Source of the DNA: an uncultured Amylibacter sp.
GTDB lineage: Bacteria; Pseudomonadota; Alphaproteobacteria; Rhodobacterales; Rhodobacteraceae
DNA: 64,000 nt
Reading direction: 5' to 3'
Assembly: GCA_905181935.1 (NCBI GenBank)
Contig: CAJIZV010000003.1
Coordinates: 136,001 to 200,000 of the forward strand
Below are positions 1 to 9,766 of the stretch, one piece after another. The first letter of the stretch is position 1. Each line of letters starts with the position of its first letter. Both the position numbers and the translations under genes were made by a program. The notes below the pieces were generated by a model. It searched no databases and was not told the origin of the DNA. It saw only the letters and a list, made by a program, of their open reading frames with translations.

Positions 1-511
1 TCGATTTTACATCGTTTAGAGAGCATATAAAACACGAGACGTAAGTTTCTTGTTTGAACCACTTCTTCGGGAGAGGTTAATAATTGAATATCTCAGGGCT
101 GAAGAGCTTTGTGAAGCTAGGTTGTTAGCTGGTTCGCAGTACCATGGGTAACCATGGAGCATAAACAGACTAGGGTGACCAACCCACTGTGCATGTGCTG
201 CTGGTGAGCGTTCCAGTGCGGTTCGCAAGCTAATCCAAAGATAATTTACAGTCTTTCCAAGTCAAATACACTAACCAAAGTCACAGTGAATTAGATCTAC
301 TGTGACATGAAGGGATGCTCGAAAGAGCATTCATTCGCTGGAATGTGCGTGACCTTCCTGCCAAGGGAAGGTTACATTTGAGTTCAAAATAAAATGTTGT
401 TTTTGCAATTGCAAAACAAATGACGTGCTTATTGAAAGATAAGTGCTGATGAACAATTTTCTCAAAAAAATGACGACTTCTGTTTTAGAAATAGTCTAAC
501 TATTTCTGGAT
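1..511 (+). other. 16S-23S internal transcribed spacer (3' part)
   Basis: This stretch immediately precedes the 23S rRNA and contains no convincing protein gene. I see local hairpins, for example near 281-305 (TCACAG...CTGTGA) and 313-330 (GATGCTC-GAAA-GAGCATT). An exact hairpin lies just before the mature 23S end (AGAAATAG/CTATTTCT around 487-507). CTTCTGT at 477-483 is complementary to ACAGAAG at 3384-3390, the expected long processing stalk around pre-23S cleaved by RNase III. No tRNA-Ile or tRNA-Ala is recognisable here; if present they lie before the window. Confidence 0.75.
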
Positions 512-3349
<2,838 letters not shown>

Positions 3350-3439
3350 CCAGTAATAGTCAGATTTGATATCTGCTATCTGGACAGAAGAGGAAAGTAA
3401 CCTGCTAAGGCAGGGTCTCGTGTTCTTTAATTTTTTCTT

Positions 3440-3557
3440 GGTTTGGTGATCATAGCACCAGCAAAACACCCGATCCCATCCCGAACTCGGCCGTTAAGTG
3501 CGGTTGCGCTGATGGTACTGCGTCTTAAGGCGTGGGAGAGTAAGTCATCGCCAAACC
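3440..3557 (+). rRNA. rrf: 5S ribosomal RNA
   Basis: The sequence begins GGTTTGGTGATCATAGC and ends CATCGCCAAACC, so the termini form helix I. It contains the conserved CCCGATCCCATCCCGAACTC loop region and the GTGGGAGAGTAAG segment. It lies about 90 nt after the 23S, as expected for a 16S-23S-5S operon. No tRNA follows it. Confidence 0.95.
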
Positions 3558-3607
3558 TAGTAAGAATTAAAGAATAAGCTCTCCAATCGAATGTAATTAC
3601 CAAAACG

Positions 3608-3631
3608 GCCGCCTTAACGGGCGGCTTTTTT
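3608..3631 (+). terminator. Rho-independent terminator of the rRNA operon
   Basis: GCCGCC (3608-3613) pairs perfectly with GGCGGC (3620-3625) across a 6-nt loop and is followed by a run of six T. It sits 50 nt after the 5S and closes the rRNA transcription unit. Confidence 0.9.
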
Positions 3632-3711
3632 GTGTCTATGGCCTACTTTATCAGTCCTATTACAATGATTGCCACAGCAGTTAGGTGATTGTTCCAATAT
3701 TAAAAATACTT

Positions 3712-3738
3712 CAATAAACTATTAGTAATAGTTTATTG
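3712..3738. promoter_or_regulatory. 27-nt perfect palindrome upstream of the DUF1989 gene
   Basis: CAATAAACTATTA (3712-3724) and TAATAGTTTATTG (3726-3738) are exact reverse complements around a single central G. The centre is 58 nt before the start codon of the DUF1989 gene, a typical operator position. There is no T-run after it, and the rRNA terminator lies upstream, so a DNA-binding site for a dimeric regulator is more likely than a terminator. The regulator is unknown. Confidence 0.55.
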
Positions 3739-3782
3739 TTTGAGTGGTAGATTATTATATCTGAAATTTAGGAGTATTCATT

Positions 3783-4646
3783 ATGAAACCTGTAGGAGTA
3801 ATGCCTATCCCAAAAGATGCACAAGAAAGAAGATCTATTGCTCCAGTAATCTGTTACCCTACTGATACTTTACCTAAACACGATGCAGCCTTTTATAAAT
3901 TAGCGCAAAAGGGAATGGCCTTAATTAATAGTGTAATAGTCTTACCACGAGATGGTAACACGGTTGAGGTTACCGCTGGCCATATATTTAGAATTGTCTC
4001 AATGGAAGGCTCACAAGTAGGTGATTTAAATCTTTGGAATGCAAATGATTTAAATGAGAAATTTTATTCGGGTAAAACTCGAGCATTACATGGTACCCAC
4101 GTTGGAGTAGGAGATAAATTATGGTCCTCGTTTCCGGCAATGCGCCCAATGGCTACTATTATAGCTGATACATTAGATTGGTACGGTTTTGATGAGGATG
4201 GCGCTTCAGTCCATGACGTAATTGGAACTCGATGTGATCCCTACACCAATAATATATTGTCAGGTGGCCAGTATCATTTATGTTGTCACTCAAACCTAAC
4301 AAGAGCATTAGCGGCCTCACAAGGCTTATCATTGGAGCAAGCTGAACCATTAGTGCATGATGTATTAAATATTTTTATGTGTACTGGGTTTACAAAAAAG
4401 ACGCATCAATACTTCATGAAAGAAAGTCCTGTTCGACCTGGTGACTATATTGATTTTTTTGCCGAAATTGATTTACTTGTCGGATTATCTGCATGTCCAG
4501 GTGGAAACTGTGGGTCTAAACATTCTAGTAATGTGGCAAATTGTTATCCATTAGGAATAGAGGTTTATAAGCCAATGACTGATTTAAAAAAGTGGAAACA
4601 CTCGAAGGTTAATAGTTATGATGGAACGCACGGGCAAAAAAAATAG
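3783..4646 (+). CDS. DUF1989 / urea carboxylase-associated family protein
   Basis: This 287-residue soluble protein matches the DUF1989 family (PF09347). Visible family signatures are GDLNLWN (about residue 80), a CCHSNL segment, FMCTGFT, and SACPGGNCGSKHS near the C terminus, rich in Cys/His and probably metal-binding. Some DUF1989 proteins next to urea/guanidine carboxylases act in guanidine breakdown as carboxyguanidine deiminase subunits; others have no assigned role. Here no carboxylase, allophanate hydrolase or second DUF1989 gene is adjacent, so the substrate is not predicted. An RBS-like TTAGGAG lies about 7 nt before the ATG. A perfect palindrome lies just upstream. Confidence 0.85.
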   Translation: MKPVGVMPIPKDAQERRSIAPVICYPTDTLPKHDAAFYKLAQKGMALINSVIVLPRDGNTVEVTAGHIFRIVSMEGSQVGDLNLWNANDLNEKFYSGKTRALHGTHVGVGDKLWSSFPAMRPMATIIADTLDWYGFDEDGASVHDVIGTRCDPYTNNILSGGQYHLCCHSNLTRALAASQGLSLEQAEPLVHDVLNIFMCTGFTKKTHQYFMKESPVRPGDYIDFFAEIDLLVGLSACPGGNCGSKHSSNVANCYPLGIEVYKPMTDLKKWKHSKVNSYDGTHGQKK

Positions 4647-4717
4647 TTTAAATATTTTGCATTTAGCCATTGTATACTCGGATGAGGCTTGAAGCTTTGA
4701 TTTAATAACCGTATGAA

Positions 4718-4921
4718 ATGAGTATGTCTAAAGCAGTTCTTATTTTTTTAATCTTTATCCTTTTATTAGGTATCTTTGGTAAATTACGTTTACCAAAGAT
4801 ACCTATGATCAAGCGGAAAAACTCTATGGAACAAGCTATAAAATGTAAAAGCTGTGGAAATTTTTTGTTTAAAAATGTTGATTGTAATTGCAATAAAAAA
4901 AAGAAGCCAAAAGATAAATGA
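4718..4921 (+). CDS. Small membrane-anchored zinc-ribbon-like protein
   Basis: The product is a 67-residue protein. Residues about 6-20 form one hydrophobic segment, followed by a basic linker. The C-terminal part has a CKSCG knuckle and a CNC motif, which look like a minimal zinc ribbon, then a lysine-rich tail. I cannot assign a function. Its stop overlaps the start of the antiporter gene (ATGA at 4918-4921), so the two are translationally coupled. The coding sequence contains a perfect 17-bp inverted repeat (4767-4805). Confidence 0.7.
   Translation: MSMSKAVLIFLIFILLLGIFGKLRLPKIPMIKRKNSMEQAIKCKSCGNFLFKNVDCNCNKKKKPKDK
4767..4805. repeat. 17-bp perfect inverted repeat inside a coding region
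   Basis: Bases 4767-4783 and 4789-4805 are exact reverse complements separated by 5 nt. The repeat encodes the GIFGK...LPKIP stretch of the 67-residue protein, and the antisense frame spells nearly the same peptide. In mRNA it would form a strong hairpin within the gene, upstream of the coupled antiporter gene. Confidence 0.9.
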
Positions 4922-5850
4922 CTGACTGGTTTTTGGTTTTTGCTGGATTAGCAATGTTACTAATTGGTGGCGACAAGTTGGTCAGTGGTTCTATTGTATT
5001 GGCTGAAAAGCTATCAATTTCAAGATTAGTAGTCAGCCTAACCGTAGTAGCTTTTGGAACATCAGCGCCTGAGCTACTAATTGCAGTGCAATCAGCTATG
5101 GAAGGTGTGCCAGAAATAGCATTAGGAAATGTAATTGGTTCTAATATAGCAAATATTCTCTTGGTCTTAGGCATACCAGCAATATTAACAGGTTTATGCT
5201 GTACTGACAAAGGATCTAAATTAAACTTTTTATATCTAATTTGTGCCACATTGTTTTTTATAATGATCGCTTATACTCAACCGTTGTATATTTGGCAGGG
5301 CATTCTATTACTTTTTGCCTTAAGTATAATTTTATTCATGAATTATTTTTCAATAAAAAATAATAAAACTGAAATAGATAAAGATACCATTGAGAAAAAA
5401 ATTGAAACATGGAGAATGATATTTTTTTTAATAATTGGATTAGTTTTTTTACCACTTGGTGCAAAATTTCTTGTGGGAGGTGCTGTTAATATTTCAAGGT
5501 TTTTTGGAATTTCGGAAGCAATTATTGGTCTAACGTTGATTGCATTGGGAACGAGTTTACCTGAATTAGCTACAACAGTTATGGCAGGATATCGTAAAGA
5601 AGGTGATGTAGCTTTTGGTAATATATTAGGCTCTAATATTTTTAATTTATTAGCTATTGTTGGGATTGCATGTTTATTTGGCCCCCTTCCAATCGATCCT
5701 GAATTTTTTCAGTTAGATCTATGGGTTATGTTGGCGGCTACTCTTATGTTAGGCTTTTTTGTTTTAATTCGCTTAAAAATGAATAGAGTATGGGGAATAT
5801 TTTTTGTTCTATACTACATTGTTTATATAATATTTTTACTGAATAAATAA
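4918..5850 (+). CDS. Calcium/sodium antiporter (CaCA family, YrbG-like)
   Basis: This 310-residue inner-membrane protein has about ten hydrophobic segments. It carries the two inverted alpha-repeats of the cation/Ca2+ exchanger superfamily. The first has AFGTSAPELLIA followed by GNVIGSNIANILL; the second has ALGTSLPELATTV followed by GNILGSNIFNLLA. The acidic residue of each (G-T-S-x-P-E) is the ion ligand in the family. A loop of charged residues (about 140-165) separates the halves. It overlaps the preceding zinc-ribbon gene by 4 nt. The family exchanges Na+ for Ca2+, but specificity cannot be read from sequence. Confidence 0.92.
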   Translation: MTDWFLVFAGLAMLLIGGDKLVSGSIVLAEKLSISRLVVSLTVVAFGTSAPELLIAVQSAMEGVPEIALGNVIGSNIANILLVLGIPAILTGLCCTDKGSKLNFLYLICATLFFIMIAYTQPLYIWQGILLLFALSIILFMNYFSIKNNKTEIDKDTIEKKIETWRMIFFLIIGLVFLPLGAKFLVGGAVNISRFFGISEAIIGLTLIALGTSLPELATTVMAGYRKEGDVAFGNILGSNIFNLLAIVGIACLFGPLPIDPEFFQLDLWVMLAATLMLGFFVLIRLKMNRVWGIFFVLYYIVYIIFLLNK

Positions 5851-5876
5851 GATTAAATTTTGATATCTATCTAAAG

Positions 5877-6085
5877 TTGTCCACGGTTGAATAATTATAT
5901 ACTATTTCCTATATAAAGTGTAATGTTTTCAATGGCTTGATGTATTTATTATATTTAATTGTTTGATATCAACAGCTTGACTTTTGCTTAAAAATTATGC
6001 AAATCATGGAAGTTGTCATAATTAAACAATTTTTTTTGCTTAGAGCTGAGTTATCCTCAGAGTTATCAACAGTTTCTGTGGATAT
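5877..6085. promoter_or_regulatory. AT-rich intergenic region with DnaA-box-like 9-mers
   Basis: The 297-nt gap before uvrC has no gene. It contains TTATCCTCA (6051-6059), TTATCAACA (6063-6071) and TGTGGATAT (6077-6085, minus-strand ATATCCACA), each one mismatch from the TTATCCACA DnaA consensus. A fourth, weaker match is TTGTCCACG (5877-5885). Three sites within 35 nt is suggestive, but such near-matches arise easily in AT-rich DNA, so I do not call an origin. Confidence 0.25.
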
Positions 6086-6147
6086 AAAATTTTAACTTTT
6101 TGCAAGTAGTGAGTGCAGGAGGCTAGCGAATCTGGCAAACATATGAA

Positions 6148-8025
6148 ATGCTAGAAAATACTCATATAATTAATACTAAAGTTGATAAAGGTCATGAGGT
6201 AATTAAATCATACCTAAAGACTTTGGATGGTAGTCCCGGAGTTTACCGTATGCTGGATGCAAACGGAGCAGTATTATATGTTGGCAAAGCTCGCAACCTT
6301 AAGAAGCGAGTTTCTAATTACGCAAAGCCAAGTGGTCATTCTGCTCGTATTGGTAGAATGATTTCAAACACTAACAGTATGATGTTTTTAACTACACAAA
6401 CAGAATCAGAAGCGCTGTTATTAGAACAAAATCTTATTAAACAGTTGAAGCCTCGTTATAATGTTTTATTACGTGATGATAAAAGTTTTCCAAATATTAT
6501 GATTTCAAGCTCTCATGAATTTCCTAAGATTGCAAAACACCGTGGTCGAAAGGCAAAAGGAGCTGAATATTTTGGCCCCTTTGCATCAGTAGGATCAGTA
6601 AATCGTACGCTTCATCAACTACAGCGAATTTTTTTACTTCGTAATTGTACAGATAGTGATTTCGCAACGCGTACTAGACCTTGTCTACAATACCAAATAG
6701 CGCGTTGTTCAGGGCCCTGTGTTGGTAAAATAAATACAAAAGATTATAATCAATTAGTTAACGATGCACGAAAATTTCTTCAGGGTAAAAGTACAAAGAT
6801 TCAAGAAAGCATGGCATTAGAAATGTCCAATGCAAGTAACTCATTAGAGTTTGAACGTGCTGCTAGTTTAAGAGATAGAATACGAGCACTAACAAATGTA
6901 CAATCCAGTCAAGGCATCAACCCTAAAACTGTAAATGAAGCTGATGTTGTTGCTTTACACATGGATGGTGATCAGGCTTGTGTGCAAGTTTTTTTTATTC
7001 GTGCAAATCAAAACTGGGGTAACCGAGCATTTTATCCACGTAATACATCTGGAGCAGACGCTGATGAAGTGATGGAAAGTTTTATTGCACAATTCTACGA
7101 TAATAAAACTCCCCCCAAATTAGTATTAATATCTAGTGTAGTCGCTAATATTGATTTGCTCACTGATGTTTTATCATCAAAACGTGGTAGCAAAGTTGAG
7201 ATTATTGAACCTAAACGTGGGGAGCGGGCAGATTTAATTTTAAATGCGCTTCGTAACGCTAAAGAAAGTTTAGCGCGTAAAATGAGTGAAAGTGCTACCC
7301 AAGAAAAATTACTTAAAGGTGTTGCTGAAATATTTAAATTAAAAGATATGCCAAAGCGTGTGGAGGTCTATGATAACAGCCACATACAAGGAGCGTTTGC
7401 TGTTGGTGCTATGATTGCATCAGGCCCTGACGGCTATATAAAGTCGGGATATCGTAAATTTAATATTAAATATGAGAATACTGTTGCTGGTGATGATTTT
7501 GGAATGATGAAAGAAGTATTAGAGCGCCGCTTTAAAGCTTTGATTAAGGAAGATCCAAATAGAAAAAGTGAAAACTGGCCAGATTTATTATTGATTGATG
7601 GCGGCGCGGGACAAGTCAGTGCTGTTTCAGAAATTTTAAGTAAATTAGGTGTTAAAGACGTTCCATTTGTGGGTGTTGCTAAAGGCGTTGATCGTGACCA
7701 GGGTAAAGAAGAGTTCTACCGTATAGGCAAACCTGTGTTTGCTTTGCAGAGAAACGATCCTGTGCTATATTTCATCCAACGTCTAAGAGATGAAGCTCAT
7801 CGTTTTGCAATTACTACGCATCGAGCAAAAAGATCAAAAGCCATAGGTATAACTACTCTAGATGAAGTTCCAGGTGTGGGGGCTATGCGTAAAAAGGCTA
7901 TTCTTTCTCACTTTGGGTCGGCCAAGGCCGCGTCGCGGGCGTCATTGAAGGATTTAAAGGCTGTAGACGGTCTTTCAGATACTTTGGCACAGGTTATCTA
8001 TGACTTCTTCCATGACAAAGGTTAA
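6148..8025 (+). CDS. uvrC: UvrABC excinuclease subunit C
   Basis: This 625-residue protein has the full UvrC architecture. An N-terminal GIY-YIG nuclease lies at about residues 28-105 (GSPGVYRM and LYVGKARNLKKRV). A cysteine cluster follows near 173-192 (RPCLQYQIARCSGPC). The UvrB-interacting UVR motif is at about 213-248. The RNase H-like C-terminal endonuclease contains VYDNSHIQG and LLIDGGAGQ. Tandem helix-hairpin-helix motifs end the protein (DEVPGVGAMRKKAIL). UvrC makes both incisions in nucleotide excision repair. The first roughly 23 residues before the GIY-YIG domain are poorly conserved, so the start may lie slightly downstream. Confidence 0.97.
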   Translation: MLENTHIINTKVDKGHEVIKSYLKTLDGSPGVYRMLDANGAVLYVGKARNLKKRVSNYAKPSGHSARIGRMISNTNSMMFLTTQTESEALLLEQNLIKQLKPRYNVLLRDDKSFPNIMISSSHEFPKIAKHRGRKAKGAEYFGPFASVGSVNRTLHQLQRIFLLRNCTDSDFATRTRPCLQYQIARCSGPCVGKINTKDYNQLVNDARKFLQGKSTKIQESMALEMSNASNSLEFERAASLRDRIRALTNVQSSQGINPKTVNEADVVALHMDGDQACVQVFFIRANQNWGNRAFYPRNTSGADADEVMESFIAQFYDNKTPPKLVLISSVVANIDLLTDVLSSKRGSKVEIIEPKRGERADLILNALRNAKESLARKMSESATQEKLLKGVAEIFKLKDMPKRVEVYDNSHIQGAFAVGAMIASGPDGYIKSGYRKFNIKYENTVAGDDFGMMKEVLERRFKALIKEDPNRKSENWPDLLLIDGGAGQVSAVSEILSKLGVKDVPFVGVAKGVDRDQGKEEFYRIGKPVFALQRNDPVLYFIQRLRDEAHRFAITTHRAKRSKAIGITTLDEVPGVGAMRKKAILSHFGSAKAASRASLKDLKAVDGLSDTLAQVIYDFFHDKG

Positions 8026-8067
8026 CGATTGATTTAAACCTTATTTAAAAAATAGCAGGAGAACACT

Positions 8068-8736
8068 GTGAAGTGGAATATTCCAAATATACTAACAATT
8101 TCTCGCATGATAGCTGCACCGGCTGTAGTGATGGTTTTTCTATGTGTTGCACGACCTTTTGCAGACTGGCTAGCTTTAATCATTTTTATAGGGGCTTCTG
8201 CTACTGATTGGGTGGATGGCTATTTGGCGCGTAAGTGGAACCAGCAAAGTGCATTTGGAACTATGTTAGACCCAATTGCTGATAAAGCGATGGTAATTTT
8301 AGCGATTGTTGCAATTGTTGGCCTGTATGGATTGACCCCCTTAATAACTATCCCTGCTATATTAATTTTAGTACGAGAAATATTTGTATCTGGTTTAAGG
8401 GAGTTTTTAAGTGAAAATGCTAGTAAATTAGCTGTCACAAAAATTGCTAAATGGAAAACAACAGTACAAATGATTGCAATTTCAGTTTTATTTATACATG
8501 GAATTTTCGATCATAATTTTGGTGTACTTACTCAAGGCATGGATGAAGCGCTTTTAATGCAAATCACTAATGGTTTTAATGTGAACTTATCTAACTTGAA
8601 TTTGAGTTATTTTAGCGTTTACTATTCATATTGGGTTGGTGTCTTATTATTATGGGTAGCAATGATTTTAACAATTCTTACTGGTGTAGATTATCTTCGC
8701 AAAGCATCGCCATATCTTACTGGTAGTAAAAAATGA
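8068..8736 (+). CDS. pgsA: CDP-diacylglycerol-glycerol-3-phosphate 3-phosphatidyltransferase
   Basis: The 222-residue membrane enzyme has the CDP-alcohol phosphotransferase signature D-x2-D-G-x2-A-R-x8-G-x3-D-x3-D, seen as DWVDGYLAR...FGTMLDPIADK (about residues 47-72). It makes phosphatidylglycerol phosphate, the committed step to phosphatidylglycerol and cardiolipin. The start is GTG, preceded by GCAGGAGA. It overlaps moaD by 4 nt, forming a pgsA-moaD-moaE transcription unit. A C-terminal insert of about 35 residues around 150-185 lies between predicted membrane segments. Confidence 0.95.
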   Translation: MKWNIPNILTISRMIAAPAVVMVFLCVARPFADWLALIIFIGASATDWVDGYLARKWNQQSAFGTMLDPIADKAMVILAIVAIVGLYGLTPLITIPAILILVREIFVSGLREFLSENASKLAVTKIAKWKTTVQMIAISVLFIHGIFDHNFGVLTQGMDEALLMQITNGFNVNLSNLNLSYFSVYYSYWVGVLLLWVAMILTILTGVDYLRKASPYLTGSKK

Positions 8737-8984
8737 CTTTAAAAATTCTTTACTTTGCATGGTTGCGTGAACGTATTGGTGAACCGTCTGAGCAGGTGGA
8801 AACAAATGCTTCAACAGTTTCAGATTTGATTGCTGAACTGAGGTTGCGAGATGAACGTTATGATTTTGCATTTTCTGATTTGTCATCTGTACGTGTAGCT
8901 ATAAATCAAACTTTATCTGACTTTGATGCAACCTTAGATGGTGCATCTGAGGTTGCGTTTTTTCCACCAATGACAGGAGGATAA
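8733..8984 (+). CDS. moaD: Molybdopterin synthase small subunit MoaD
   Basis: The 83-residue ubiquitin-like protein starts LKILYFAWLRERIG and ends FFPPMTGG. The C-terminal Gly-Gly is the site that is adenylated and thiocarboxylated to carry sulfur into molybdopterin. It starts inside the end of pgsA (4-nt overlap) and is followed one base later by moaE, its obligate partner. Length and C terminus are canonical. Confidence 0.95.
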   Translation: MTLKILYFAWLRERIGEPSEQVETNASTVSDLIAELRLRDERYDFAFSDLSSVRVAINQTLSDFDATLDGASEVAFFPPMTGG

Positions 8985-8985
8985 T

Positions 8986-9423
8986 ATGGCTGTTATAGTT
9001 CAGGAAAAAGATTTTGATTTGGCGGCTGAATTAAAAAAGTTAGCTGGCTTTGAAGGTACTGCAGGTGCTGTGATTAGTTTTATAGGCCTCGTTAGAGGTG
9101 ATGCATCATTATTGGCTTTGGAATTAGAGCATTATCCAGCTATGACGACTAAAGCTTTAGAGGAAATCGAACAAATGGCTCGTACAAAGTGGGGATTAGT
9201 TGACGTTCGCATAGTACATCGATTTGGGCGATTGCAGTTAGGTGAGCAGATTATGATGGTTGCAGTATCTGCTCCACATCGGCGCTCAGCTTTTGAAGCC
9301 ATGGATTATATAATGGATTTCTTAAAATCGCGGGCACCATTTTGGAAGAAAGAGCATGGGATAAACAATAATATATGGGTCACTGCTAATCTTGATGATG
9401 AAGAAGCCTTAACTCGCTGGTAG
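8986..9423 (+). CDS. moaE: Molybdopterin synthase catalytic subunit MoaE
   Basis: The 145-residue protein has the MoaE features GAVISFIGLVRGD, LELEHYPAM, VRIVHRFGRLQLGE and the conserved KSRAPFWKKE segment with the catalytic lysines. With MoaD it converts precursor Z (cPMP) to molybdopterin. AGGAGG overlaps the moaD stop and serves as RBS. The stop codon abuts that of the convergent downstream gene with no gap. Confidence 0.95.
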   Translation: MAVIVQEKDFDLAAELKKLAGFEGTAGAVISFIGLVRGDASLLALELEHYPAMTTKALEEIEQMARTKWGLVDVRIVHRFGRLQLGEQIMMVAVSAPHRRSAFEAMDYIMDFLKSRAPFWKKEHGINNNIWVTANLDDEEALTRW

Positions 9424-9729
9424 TTATTTTTTGCGCGTTTCTTCTGCCTCTCTACGCGCGGCTCCTAAACCCTCCATAGCGGCTGCTAATTCTGCTTCAG
9501 TTTGAGAAATACGATTGCTTAATTCCCACTCTCGTTCCTTCAGTTGTGTTTCTGCGGTATCTTTTGCTTTTTCCATTTCATATAGGCGATTTGTTAGGTC
9601 ATCAATTTCAGCCATGTCAGATGAGTTAATTTTATTAAAGCCACTGTAGCCCCAACGAAGGACCCAGCCTAAAATAAAGCTAAGAAAAAAAGCTAGCGCA
9701 AGTACGCCAATTAGTTCGTCACTGTTCAT
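9424..9729 (-). CDS. Hypothetical membrane-anchored coiled-coil protein
   Basis: I chose the ATG at 9729 (101 residues), because AAGGAAG lies about 7 nt before it; an upstream ATG at 9753 lacks one. Residues about 5-24 form a single membrane segment. After about residue 40 the protein is a Glu/Ala/Lys-rich heptad-like coiled coil (DDLTNRLYEMEKAKDTAE onward). No family is recognised. It sits 37 nt downstream of the OmpA/BON gene on the same strand and may be part of the same envelope unit. Confidence 0.65.
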   Translation of the reverse strand: MNSDELIGVLALAFFLSFILGWVLRWGYSGFNKINSSDMAEIDDLTNRLYEMEKAKDTAETQLKEREWELSNRISQTEAELAAAMEGLGAARREAEETRKK

Positions 9730-9766
9730 TGTTATAGCTTCCTTTGCAATCACTCAAATTAAAAGT

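Noticed and set aside
3560-3782. Guanidine (ykkC) riboswitch before the DUF1989 gene
   Set aside because: The ACGR-type conserved core was not found; only the palindrome is seen.
4702-4893. Antisense open frame resembling the 67-residue protein
   Set aside because: The similarity is produced by the inverted repeat itself; there is no RBS and no independent protein family.
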